From contig CM038223.1 in NCBI GenBank assembly GCA_021442155.1, forward strand, positions 35,066,983 to 35,130,982: a DNA stretch of 64,000 bases, read 5' to 3'. The stretch comes from Cymbidium sinense. Its lineage: Eukaryota > Streptophyta > Magnoliopsida > Asparagales > Orchidaceae. A model generated the notes under the pieces. It did no database searches and was not told the origin of the DNA. It saw nothing but the letters and a program-made list of their open reading frames with translations. Position 1 is the stretch's first letter. The number at the start of each line of letters is the position of its first letter. Positions 14,041-25,733 of this stretch are shown here, in pieces. The translations under genes were made by a program, and so were the position numbers.

Positions 14041-15580
14041 AGTCAAAAATACTTGAGGATTAGGAATTAAGTCACTATGACCCCTTTTCCTCACTCATAT
14101 CATCCATAGGATAGGAGCAAGCCCTTTATGGCACCTTTCCTATACATACTTTGAGTTGGGAGCAAGCACATTGTGGCACCTTTCTCATGTTTTCCCTATG
14201 AGTTTGGAGTGAGCCTTGGTGCACCAATTTCATAAACTTGGAGTAAGCCCTTTTTATGGCATAACTTTTTCTTACCTAAAGTTGGGAGTAAGCCCATTTG
14301 TGGCACCCATCGTATAACTTCCCATTGGTTTGGAGCAAGCCTCTTTTGGTACCATTCTTATTATTCACATGATAAGATTAAGTCATTAAGACCCTTTTCA
14401 TGTCACATAAGCTAATTAATATTAGATTAAGTCATTAAGACCCCTTTTCTATTAGAAAACTTTTGTGGATTGGATCAAGTCATTAAGACCACTTTCCTCT
14501 TTTTAAATTTCTTAAGTTGGATTAAGCCATTGAAGGTCCCATCTTAATAGGTAATCATAAGGAGTAAGTCTCAAAGTAGGCATTCTTTTAAAATGACAAG
14601 GTTAGGATAACGTCACTATGACCCCTTTCCCTATCATTCTAGCTAACTAGATTAGGAATAAGTCATGAAGACCCCTCATCTATTAGCCAAAATATTAAGG
14701 ATTTGATTAAGTCATTAAGACCCAAATCCTTAAGTCAAAAAAAAATATGAGGTTTAGGATCAAGTCATCATAGATTCGTTTCCTCCACCTAAGTTATTTA
14801 GGTTGGATTAAGCCATTGAAGGCCCCTTCCTAATAGCTAACAATAAAGAAATAAGTCTCCAGTAGGTATTCTTTCTAAAAGACAAGAATAGGAGCAAGTC
14901 ATGAAGACCCCTTTCTTGTCACATAGGCTACTTAGGTTAGGAACAAGTCATGAAGACCCCTTTTCTATTAGTCAAAATTTGAGGTCTAGGAACAAGTCAT
15001 TAACACCCCTCTTCTTTATTATGGTTATTCATGTTAGATTAATCCATTGAAGGCTCATTATCAGCCAATCATAAAGGAATAAGTCCTTTAGTAGGCATCT
15101 TTATAAGGATATGATAAAGTCATTAGGACTCTTTCTTTTTTAAGCAACCAAGCTTGGAATTAAGCCATTGAAGGCCCCTTTCCTACTAGCTGAATTTCAT
15201 TAGAATAGGATCTAATTCCTTGTCACTCCTTTTCTAATTAAAATAAAATAAACTAAGGAATGGAAATAAGTCATTGAAGGTCCCACTCCTATGGACTACA
15301 TAAATCAAGAATAAAGTCCATGTAACCCTTGCTTAGTCAAAATGTTGAGGTTTAGGATTAAACTTTTCAAGCCCCTTCTCCCCAGCTTAGCTATATCAGT
15401 TGGAATCAAATCTCTAAAGATCCATTTTTAATAGTTAACCAAATAAGAGTTAATCTTCTAGCAGTATCTTTCTTTGGCTAAAACAACATGTAGCATGGAA
15501 TAGGAGTAAGTGTCCATAATGACATCCTCTCTAACTACTATTCTCATACAAGAGTAACTCCCTTGAAGGCATCTCTTTGA
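14040..15580 (+). repeat. Degenerate ~48-bp tandem array in E1 3' region
   Basis: The core GATTAAGTCATTAAGACCCC, with variants such as GGAGCAAGCCCTTTATGGCACC and GATTAAGCCATTGAAGGCCCC, recurs about every 47-49 bases (AGTCATTAAG at 14381, 14430, 14478; AGCCATTGAAG at 14525). By length about 30 units fit. Variants form sub-blocks (GGCACC type first, AAGACCCC type, GAAGGCCCC interspersed). It lies between the internal region and the 3' LTR, where Ogre/Tat elements are known to carry tandem repeats. A shorter version is in E0 at 23070-24045. Confidence 0.9.
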
Positions 15581-15840
15581 ATCATAGTGATTTCATTAGT
15601 ACTAGACCATCCTTTGGGTCCTCTCCTAATGGCATCCCTAATCATCTTACAACTTAGTGAATTTAAGTTCCTAAGAGTGAGTCAAATTGACAAAAGTGTA
15701 GGCATACATATGTCTAACTTTCACAATCAAATCCAAAACTATAAATTGAAAATCAAAATCAAGAATCAAGAATCAAGAATCAAAATTATAAATTTTAAAC
15801 CCCAAGCTTATGCTTGTAGTGTTGACTAATTCGGTCAATG

Positions 15841-15884
15841 CCAATATGTGTAGTGTAGTTTGGCCGATCCACTACACATATTGG
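15841..15884. repeat. 15-bp perfect inverted repeat before the E1 3' LTR
   Basis: The left arm CCAATATGTGTAGTG (15841-15855) is the exact reverse complement of CACTACACATATTGG (15870-15884), with a 14-base loop. The right arm runs into the G-rich TTGGGGG tract, the likely polypurine tract, and the LTR begins 9 bases later at 15894. E0 has lost the left arm at the same place (about 24260-24300). Confidence 0.92.
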
Positions 15885-15893
15885 GGGTCCATT
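15881..15893 (+). other. Probable polypurine tract of E1
   Basis: TTGGGGGTCCATT lies directly upstream of the LTR start TATTGACC. The position and G run fit a plus-strand primer, though the tract is interrupted by pyrimidines. The first LTR base pair here is TA instead of TG. Confidence 0.45.
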
Positions 15894-18800
15894 TATTGAC
15901 CTTATTTTTGGATAAGGTTAATATCATTCTGAAGTCAGTAATTAGGATGTCCTAATCTTAAATAAGAATCTTCTAATTCAATTCTTAGGGCACTATACCT
16001 AGTGACCTAGAGAATCTTCACTAGGTTTGATCTAACCTAATTGGCTTAGGTGGACTCAACCCAAAATTCCAAATTTGGATTAAATCAAATAAAATCCAAA
16101 TCAATTAAATGGAAATTAAATTAAAACATAAGAAAAATCTAAAAATAAACCAAAGTCAAATATTGTCAACCCATTTGGCATAGGTTTGACTTAGGTGGGA
16201 CCCACCAAGTTGAAGGTCAACCCACCAAGAATTTCACCAAATTAAATTTTTCCAAATGTTTCAAATGATCAAATAAACAGGTTTGATCATGAATATAAAG
16301 AGATTCAAATTCATTTGGACCTTACTTGGGTTCATTAGACCACTTAGTCTAAATGAACCTAAGTGGGCCCTATTGGATTCAAACCCTAATCAAATTGAAA
16401 TCAATTCAATTTGGTTACTCAAAATAATTTGGAAATGATAATTAAACACAATCCAACCCATCATTGGGTCTAATTTGGTCAAATTGGTCATTTAACCAAA
16501 ATAAAACTCAAACTTAATTCTTGGAGGAGAAGGGTTCAAATTGAAATCCATTTGAAATTAAATGAATCCAATCACTCCAAATCATCTCACACATGTGATC
16601 AAGCATGATTAGAGTCCAAACCTAATCAAATTGAGTTAAATTGGTCATTTGTACCCAATTGGAATCAAACTTAACCCATTTAGGTTTAAATGGGTTGAAA
16701 TGCAATGTAATTCAAAATTAATTCAAAAATAATTGAATTAATCAAATTAAAACTCAATTAATAATTAATTAAAGATAATTAAACTCAAAATTACAAGAAT
16801 TAAATTAAAGTTATGCACTTTGAATCAAAATACTTGGTTTGGATTCAATTTTCCAATCCAAGTCAAATGGGTTTAAACTTGACCTCAAACCCACATTAAG
16901 TTTGAGTTGGGCAGCAATACATTGGTCTAAAGACATATGTGGTGATGCCATAAATCACAAAAATAAAAAGGAATAAGATTAAAAGGAGGGAAAACTTGAT
17001 AACTCATAAAAGAGAAGGCAAATATCAATTCCCCTCTTCTTACCCCCATGCCACCTTTTGGCCTCAAAATATTGGATTCATGCCAATCAATTTAAGGCCA
17101 CCAAGTCCTCAAGCCAAAAGGCTCTTGGTTTCTTTCAAAGAAAAGCCAAGGAAGAAGCCAAATAAAAGAAAGAAGATAAAGAAAGAAGAAGGATCCTATG
17201 TCTCGACCAAGGGAAAAGGGGTGAGGAATTGCCTTCCTACTTTCCTAATCATCTTCCAAACTTTCTCACAAGTCTAAGGAGGATTGAATCCACCCCTTGG
17301 CCTGCCTTGCCACTGCCAGTGGTTTGAGTCCCACCACCTAGAAGGCCATAAGTAAACCCTTAGGCCATATATGGAAAGCGGGGAGAGAAAGCTAATTCCC
17401 TCCCCTTTTTCATTCCAAAATGTTCACCAAGGCAAGAGATGAAGGAGGATACCCTTCCCACGACTCCTTGTCATTGGCACGCTAAGAAAATGCATTAAAT
17501 CAGGTGGCCACTGAGCTCCATCAATGGTGAAATCCAAGGGAATGTTTCTTTCATCAAATTGAACATTCTACACACATTCTAGAGGTCATGACAACCTCAA
17601 GCGAATCACCACCTCATCTTCCCCTGGCCTCTGGGAAGCCAAAGAACTTCCAACACCATCAATTCTGATCTAATGTTGGTCTGGGAAGCTATCCATGGGG
17701 AGGCAAGTTATCAAATGCCATACTCCCCTTTGTCACATCGATATAAAGCTAAGAACTTCCAACACCATCGAATTCTGATTTGATGTTGGTCTAGGAAGCT
17801 ATCCATGGGGACGCAAGTCATCAAATTACATGCTCCCCTTTGTCACATCGATACAAAGCTAATGGAGTTGATCTTACTGTCGGTGATTGCCAAAAATGAG
17901 GTATTATTCATCACCATTCTTTCTAGCATTTGGTTTTGGTACTTTTTAAAACAAATTTGATCTCTAAGTGGATAAAACCACATGATTGGGTTGTAAATCT
18001 ATCACTAAGAATTTTCCAATCAAAATCCCTTTGAAATTTGTCAAAATTTTGTCAAAAATTATGGACAATGTCTGTCTCTCATTGGTGAGTACGGGATATA
18101 ATCTCCACCGTCTGATCCTTCTATTTGGAATGGAAGACCATAATTTAGTCGGACGATTTAATTTTATCTATTAAGGATGTCACGGATCAAATTAGGACAG
18201 TCTGATGTTCAGTAAAATGGTTGAGGATCATCCCGCGTGGGACCACTTTTGACACAGATGTCATGCGAGATCCGTGTGAGCACTCCCAGCTCGCCATAGA
18301 GCGACAGTGCCATGGCAGCTTCCACATCAACCCACCATTATGAAATTGGTAAACCCCTATAAAATTAACTAAAATTAATTAAAATTTACAAAAAATTCAA
18401 AAATTCATGGATAAATAAATAAATATCTAAAAAAATACAAACTTGGGCTCTATGGATTCTTCTTTATGAGAGAAACCCATTAAAAATAAAATCACCAATT
18501 AATTTGGGCTATTTTAGACTTAATTAAGGTTTAAATAAAATTAATTAAACTTTAATTAATCACAAACCATTAATTAAATTCAAATCAAACTTTGGGAAAC
18601 TAAAATTGATGTTAAAACACACCCAGGGAAAAAGTTTCATGAATTATTGCATTGTAATTCATGAGAAATGAAATTTTAAATCATAAACCTCAATTTTAAT
18701 TAAATAAATTAATAAAAAAATGTTATAAATGAGATAAATGAATTAAATAACCTTAAATAAACTTAATGAACTCTAATGAACATAAAAACACTAATCAAGT

Positions 18801-21800
18801 TCAGTCAAACTTAATAAAATCTTAAATTGGCTTAATTAGGTAATTAATTTAATTAACTAATTTAAATAATTAACCAAAAAAATTAATTAAATCATAATAA
18901 ATCAATCAAATATCTAAAAATTATGAGTAAATCCTCTTTAGAAACATCTTTCAAAGAGGAATCAATGAAAAATGAAATCTCTAAATGACCTTCATCAAAT
19001 TAAGCTTAATTTATATTTTAATGAAATAATTAAAATCTAAATTACATCCTAATTATGAATCTAATCAAGATGAAATTTTGAAAACATGAAATTGGCATGG
19101 AACCCCACTTCCCATAGAAATTTCAATTCCATTTGACATTTGGATTTGGAATTGCTGAATTTCCAAATCTCTAGGTTAATATGTTCATTTATTTATAAAA
19201 TCATAAAATAACTTGAATTAATCTTCATGAATATCAGAAATACTTAGGATAGTTCTCCAAACATCTTTGGTCAATGAACTTAATCATTTTCTTTACTTAA
19301 GGGTTAAGGAAAGTAATAAAGCATATTAAGGTTTAATTAAATCCTAAGCTAATGAGCTCTTCATTAAATTAATGAATTTCTAATACATAATTAAACATTA
19401 ACCTAATAATGAATGAAACATTAACCTTAGTGCCTTAGGTTAATATAAATCAAATGGAACTAAACCAAGTAAAATAAATGAAATAAAATCAAATCAAATG
19501 AAATAATTCAAACCAAATTAAATCAAATCAAGAATGAAAATCAAATCAAAACAAAAGAAATGAAATGGAAAATCAATTTCCAAAGAAAAGAATCAATCTA
19601 AAATCCAAACTAAATTTAAACTGAAACCATCTAAATGAAATCAAAAGGATTAATTAAGATACTTTAGGATCTTAATTAGACCTTTGGGATGGATCATCAT
19701 CTTAGGATGAAAGTTTTATTCCATTAGCAGTTGGGATGTTGAATAGAATAGATTCCACCCAAAAGTGGGATCCATTCCACTCTTCATTCTTCAAAACCTA
19801 AACTTCACTTTTACTAAATAAAAGTGAAATGAAAATAAAAATAAATCATTATCATTTAAATTGAAACCACCCATAGGTAAAATTCAGACAAATTCAAACT
19901 CTAAATTGAAACTTGAACTAAAGAGTCCTAATAAAATCTTACTACATAAGCAAATTTTCTTTACATACTAGATTATTAGGTCATGGGCCCTAAACTTAGG
20001 TTAGTTCATTCTGTGATTTTTTTTTATTTCTTGTTATATGTTGTGATATGATGTGCTTCATATGTCTTTATAGTGTATTATTTTAGGTTGTATGTCTAGG
20101 ATTGTTTGCTCATTAGACTGGATGGTAAGATGTTCATTTTAGTTCAAACATTGTCTTCTACACTGGGCTATGCTAAAAAGCACTATTATCATAAATAAAA
20201 ATTATAAATGTTATTTTCTTGCAAGTATGATTATGTCCTTAAGCATAGCCCATAGACGGCTAAGCTATATATATTTGAAATATAACTACTATTTATTGTT
20301 TGTATTTGGTGACATTTATTTTACAGGGCTTAGGAATTGATTTTGAAATTAAAATATAAATTTGAGCTTAGATTTAGTTTAGGATCTATGGAGTCTCTGA
20401 AGTTGACCGTAAGATAGTGGTCCCCTATGAAACTGATGGATGTCTCAAACAAGTCTTTCTGATAAAGGAAAGGCTCTGGCTTCCTATTTTCTAGGGTGTA
20501 TAGTAGTATCCAACCTCATTGGTCTTTTTCTTAAAGTAAATTAGCTTTATTTATTTTGGGTGTGCAATAGAATCAACCTACTTTTTTAGGTTTCTTTCTG
20601 TGTTGTGATTTCTTGTTATTGAATGCCTAGATGATTATGCTCATAGAAAAATTTACATTTTATACCCAACTTAAATCTTAACAATTGAAAGAAAAATAAA
20701 AGAAAAATTGAAACTTCATATAAGTTAAAGCCTTAAGAAATAACTTAAATTCAATTAAAAACCAATTAGCTCTTGAAAATCATGCAATCACATTGCTCTA
20801 ATCCTTGAATTGGGCAACTTCTCCCATTGCACATAAGGGGCATTTTGACTTATGAGGATGACCACCTTCTTGGGAAAGCCTGCCCTCTATTATTGATTTG
20901 GCCCATAACCATTTATAATTATGTGGAATTAGGCATAAAAATGCATGCCCAAGACCTCAAATAAATCTTGAATAAAAATATTTAAGACTCTAAAAAAATG
21001 TGCATTAGTTAGATACATTTCATATCCTACATGATCTTAAGGATTAGGGAGTGAGTCTAGGTTCATAGATTCATTTCCTAAAAGATACAATAGCCTAGCC
21101 ATATTTCATTCATGAGACTTGGCATCATGAATTTAAAATGCGCTTAGGTGTTGTAAGTTGGCAGCCTCTCTAGGTAGGTTGTATGTCCAGAAGAGTAAGG
21201 GATAGGTTAGTTTTCTCAAGTGAGAGGAATGACCAATAATTCCCAAAATAAGTTTTGATGCATCCCCTTCGAAGTAAGTCTTCAACCCTAGGCATTTCTA
21301 TAGTCTTGTGCTGCTAGAATCTAAGTCATAGACTTCTAAGAAAATGTTAAGTCAAAATCTAAATTAAATCCCAAAATGTAAATCCTAATTACAAGATAGT
21401 TAAAATGCCTACTAGTCATCCCAATATCAATAGGCATTTCCTACTTCATCTCATTTTTCCTCCAACATAACTCTCTCTAATTTGAATCATTCCCAATTGA
21501 AATTCCACAAATCAATCCTTTGAAAACTCCCTTAGAAATCTTTAGAAATAATAACTTATTTTTTTAATTGAAAGTATTCTTTGGAAGAGACCATTCTTAA
21601 GATTTAATTAACTATAGGGTCTTATCTCTATAGGGAAGTGTAAACTCAATTTAAAATATACCCTACTCTACCATTCCATGTATTTAAGGGAAAAATATAT
21701 AGTACATGAAAGACCCATTAGCCTTAGAAGCCTTTTATTAAATGATCGGACCCATTATAGGAAAACATGTTTATCTTTCGAGATAATATATTTATTCCTT

Positions 21801-21868
21801 AATGACACATTTGATCATCCAAATAAGAAATAACTAAAATCTATGTGGTGTCAAATAATTTCCCCCCA
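15894..21868 (+). mobile_element. E1 3' LTR (6.0 kb)
   Basis: Collinear with 3326-9196 along its length, starting TATTGACC (mutated TGTTGACC) and ending TTCCCCCCA before the AAAAT target copy. It differs from the 5' LTR by a local 109-bp duplication at 17642-17860 and small indels (a shortened segment near 20400-20500). Open frames at 16996-17277 and 17986-18174 are not conserved in the other LTR copies and are not called. Confidence 0.88.
17642..17860 (+). repeat. 109-bp tandem duplication within the LTR
   Basis: The segment starting AAGAACTTCCAACACCATC at 17642 repeats from 17751 with a few differences, each copy running through CCCTTTGTCACATCGATA. The 5' LTR has one copy (about 4993-5100), so the duplication happened in this LTR after integration or in its lineage. 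Confidence 0.88.
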
Positions 21869-24300
21869 AAAATGTTAAATGTAACATTTCACAGAGAATT
21901 GAAATGTTATCAAAATGTTAATAAAAGAAAGAAAGAATGAAAGAACAAAAGAAAGAAAGAAAATAAAAGGGATGGAAGGACTTTATCCAAGAGCAATAGG
22001 TTGATGTCTAAAATTTCTAAAAATGTGGGCATTTTTAACCTTAAACTCCTCCACATCAAAATAAAGTCGTAAAGTTAGAAGTCAAGAACTGTCCCTAACT
22101 TAAAGATAATCAGATGCTTGATACTTTGTCATCATGACCTTTTCCATGTTGGGAGAGCTCACATGGCAAGTTAAAAAAGATAATGAATCTTCTTTTCTAA
22201 GAATCCATGTCCTTTATATGTCAAAGATTCAATTGATTTAATCTGATTCCATTGCAAGTGGACTATAGCCATAAACAAGAAATGTTATGGAAATTACATC
22301 ATCAAATTACGAAAAAAGCACTATAACCTATTAAATGAATATTGTTCAGAAGTGTTTGGAGATCTATATAATCTCCAAGTTTGGGATCCACCCTTAGAAT
22401 TTGAAGAGGAATCTAAATCCATAGTTAACAAGCTAAAAAAAAGAAATAATTAAATATTTTTTTATCAACAACTGATATTAATAGTCTAACTCTTTAATGA
22501 GTCAGATATTGATGACTTCATCAAGCTATCTTTAAGTTTAAAAACTACTTTATCAAAAATAAAAGGAAATGATATCTAGATGCAGTGGCCTATAAACTTA
22601 AGCTTGATGTCATTTCAGTAAGCTAAGTCCATTGATGACTGCATTCATACTTTCAAAAGAAAAGCAAGATTTGTGAAACAAAAAAGCTAGTTGATGATGG
22701 ATTTACATAAGAAAAAACATTCTTCATGATGGCTAACATCAATAGAACAAGAATAAAGAAAATAAAAATAAATAAAAAAAGATTAAATTCGCAAGTAACA
22801 CATCTTGGAACTAGGATAAAATCTTTTTTCTTGAAGATGGGTTCCTATTACCCATACTTCATTTCAAAAATAAAAAAAATTCTATATGTATAATATTATT
22901 CTCCTTAAGGATAACTTATCTTAAAATTGTTTAATCAAAATAATTCTAGAAAAGAAACTTGAAAACATATGATATCACATTCAGATTCCTTATAGGAATA
23001 TTCTGTTACATAGTCGTATCATTCAGTCTCAAAATAATTGGGATAATTTATCAAAGGGTCATGATCAAGATTTTTAATTAAGCCTATGAAGGCCTCATCT
23101 TAATAGCTAATCACATAAGGAGTAAGTCCCACAGTAGGCATCCTTTTAATATGACTTGGGTTAGGATAAAGTCATTAAGACCCTTATCCTTAAGTCAAAA
23201 CAAAAATGTCAGGTTTAGGATAAAGTCATGAAGACCCCTTTCCTCCACCCAAGCTATTTAGGTTGGATTAAACCATTTCCTAATAGCTAGTTAGAAAGAA
23301 ATAAGTCCCTTAGTAGGCATTCTTTCTAAAAGAAAAGGATAGTAACAAGTCAAGAAGACCCCCTTTCTTATCAAATAGGCTACTTAGGTTAGGAACAAGT
23401 CATGAAGACCCCTTTCCTATTAACTAGAATCTGAGGGCTAGGAATAAGTCATTAAGACCCCTCTTCCTCATTATGGTTACTTAAGTTGGATTAAGCCATT
23501 GAAAGGTCCTTCTTAATAATCAATCATAAAAGAGTAAGTCCCATAGTATGCATCCTTATAAGGATAGGAAAAATTCATTATGACACCTTTCCTTTCCAAA
23601 GCTACTAAGGTTGGAACAAGCCATTGAAGGTCCCTTCCTGTTAGCTTACTTCATTAGAATAGGGTCCATGTCTTTATAACACATTTTCTAATTAAAATAA
23701 AAGAAACTAAAGAATAAAATAAGCTACTGAAGGCCCCATTTTTATGGACTACTCAAATCAAGAATTAAGTCCATGTCACCCCTACTTAGTAATGAAAATG
23801 TTGAGGTTTGGATTAAGTTATGCAAGCCCCTTCTCCCCTTCTTGGCTATTTGGATCAGAATCAAGTATCCAAAGACCCCTTCCTAATAGCTAACCAGATA
23901 AGAGTAAATCCTACAGTGGTATTTTTCCATAGTTAAAATATTATGTAGTATGGAATAGGAGTATGTGTCCACATTGGCATCCTCTCTAACTACTATTCTC
24001 AGACAAGAGTAAGTTCCTTAAAGGCATCTTCTTTGAGCATAGTGATTACATTAGGACTAAACCATCATTTGGGTCCACTCCTAATGGCATCCCTATTCAT
24101 CTTAGAACTCAGTAAATTTAAGTTCATAAGAGTTAATCAAATTGAAACAAGTATAGGCATACATATGCCTATCTTTCCTAATCAAATCCAAAATATAAAT
24201 TGAAATCAAATTCAAAATTCTACATTTGAACCCTTCCAAGCCTATGCTTGTAGTGTTGACTAATTCATTCAACACAAAATCGTATCCACTACACATTACC
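21869..24300 (+). mobile_element. E0 internal region, right part
   Basis: Resumes E0 after E1. Its first bases continue the sequence broken at 3325, as judged from E1's own copy near 11765. It follows E1 11766-13090 closely, then jumps into the tandem array, lacking about 1.4 kb present in E1. No open frame is credible. It ends at the next LTR (24301). Confidence 0.8.
23070..24045 (+). repeat. Degenerate ~48-bp tandem array in E0 3' region
   Basis: Same family as 14040-15580: GGATAAAGTCATTAAGACCC, GGAACAAGTCATGAAGACCCC and GATTAAGCCATTGAAAGG units at roughly 48-base spacing, about 20 units by length. The GGCACC-type sub-block that opens the E1 array is missing. Confidence 0.87.
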
Positions 24301-25733
24301 TATTGACCTCATTTTTCTATGAGGTTAATATAATTCTAAAATCAATAATTAGGATGTCCAAATCTTCAATAGGAATCTCCTAATTATGTGCTTAGGTTAT
24401 AATATCTAGTGTCTTAATGCACCTTCCTTAGTTTGATCTAGCCTAATGAGCTTAGGTAGACTTGACTCAATTTTCAAATTCAAATTAAATCAAATCAAAT
24501 CCAAATAAATCAAAATAAAATCAAATTAAAATAAAGGAAAAAAATCTAAAAATAAATCAAAGTCAAATCTAATCAATCCATTTGTCATAGGTTTTAGGTG
24601 GGTCCCATTAAGTCAAATGTCACCCTACCAAGAATTTGACCAAATTAAATTAATCCAAATATTTCAAATGATCATATAAACATGTTTGATCACAAATATA
24701 AAGAAATTTACATACATTTAGGCCTTAATTGGGCTCATTAGACCACTTAGTCTAAATAACCCTAAATGGGTCCTATTGGGTTCAAACCCAAATCAAATTA
24801 AAATCAACTCAATTTTATTGCTTAAAATCATTTGGAAATGATAATGAAATAAATTGAACCCATCATTTGGCCTAATTTGGTCAAATTGGCCATTTGACCC
24901 AAATGAAACCCAAACTTAATCCATTAAGCACTCTTTGCGTCAAATATGTTAAAATTGAAATGAACTTGGAATTAAATAAAATCAACCTCTCCAAATTATC
25001 TCACACATGTGATCAAGCATGATTAGAGTTCAAACCTAATCCAGCTAAACCAAATTGGTCATTTGAACCCAATTAGAATCAAACTTAACCCATTTAGGTT
25101 TAAATAGGTTAAAATGAAATGAAACCCAAAATTAATTAAATTCTTAATGAATTAATTAAATCAAAACCCAATTAATCATCAATCAAAGATGATTAAAATC
25201 AAAATTATAATAATTGCACAAAAACAAACCAAATTGAATCCAAATCCTTAGGTTGGATTCAAAGTTCCAATCCAATCCAAAATAAATTTGAACATTGGTT
25301 TCAAACTCATATTGAGTTTGATGTAAGCATCCACACATTAGTCTAAATACTTTGATAGTGATGCTTAAAGCTAAAGCCAAAACTAATAAATGGAAACCAT
25401 TGATGAAATGGAGATTTTTTAGTAAATTTCTCTTCTTTCCTTAGATTTTATCAAAATAATGCCTTGACCGTTAACCACCTATTGGGATAATAATTCCAAG
25501 GGCAAAGGATAGGGGAGAGGAGCCTCAAGACAAAAGGAATTTGGCTTCCTCCAAGGGAGAAGCCAAGAAAGAAAAGGAAAAAAAAAGAAAGAAAAGAAAA
25601 AAAAGCCATGGATTGGCTAAGGATAAAAAATTGGGTAATTTTCTTCCTCCATTCCAATCCATTATCCAAACTTGCTCACAAGGCCCTCCATTCCAATCCA
25701 TGATCCAAACTTGCTCACAAGGACAAGGGGGAT
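24301..25733 (+). mobile_element. E0 3' LTR, 5' portion, interrupted
   Basis: Starts TATTGACCTCATTTTTC and is collinear with the first ~1.4 kb of the other giant LTRs through the GGGGGATTGAA motif (25727-25737; compare 17280). It stops there because a minus-strand element begins at 25734. The rest of this LTR should lie beyond the right end of the window. Confidence 0.85.
25646..25723 (+). repeat. 39-bp direct duplication
   Basis: Two copies of a 39-base unit containing CCATTCCAATCCAT and CAAACTTGCTCACAAGG, one after the other, in the E0 3' LTR. Other LTRs have one copy. Confidence 0.9.

Larger units (their letters stand above)
3326..21868 (+). mobile_element. E1, giant-LTR Gypsy-like element nested in E0, non-autonomous
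   Basis: The 18.5 kb unit is a 5871 bp LTR (3326-9196), internal DNA (9197-15893) and a 5975 bp LTR (15894-21868). LTRs of ~6 kb, the PBS type and tandem repeats before the 3' LTR resemble Ogre/Tat-type elements. The internal DNA holds only a protease scrap; I find no RT, RNase H or integrase motif, so it looks like a large non-autonomous derivative. The LTRs differ at about 17 of the first ~143 aligned bases by eye, so insertion is old. It sits inside a relative (E0) with near-matching 5 bp duplications. Confidence 0.85.

Noticed and set aside
14040..15580. CRISPR-like repeat array
   Set aside because: Units are diverged, adjacent without unique spacers, and the genome is a plant.
1..25733. 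Tandem array of one LTR retrotransposon sharing LTRs
   Set aside because: The two partial internal regions are complementary halves broken at the same site, flanked by a TSD-like repeat; nested insertion explains this with fewer steps.
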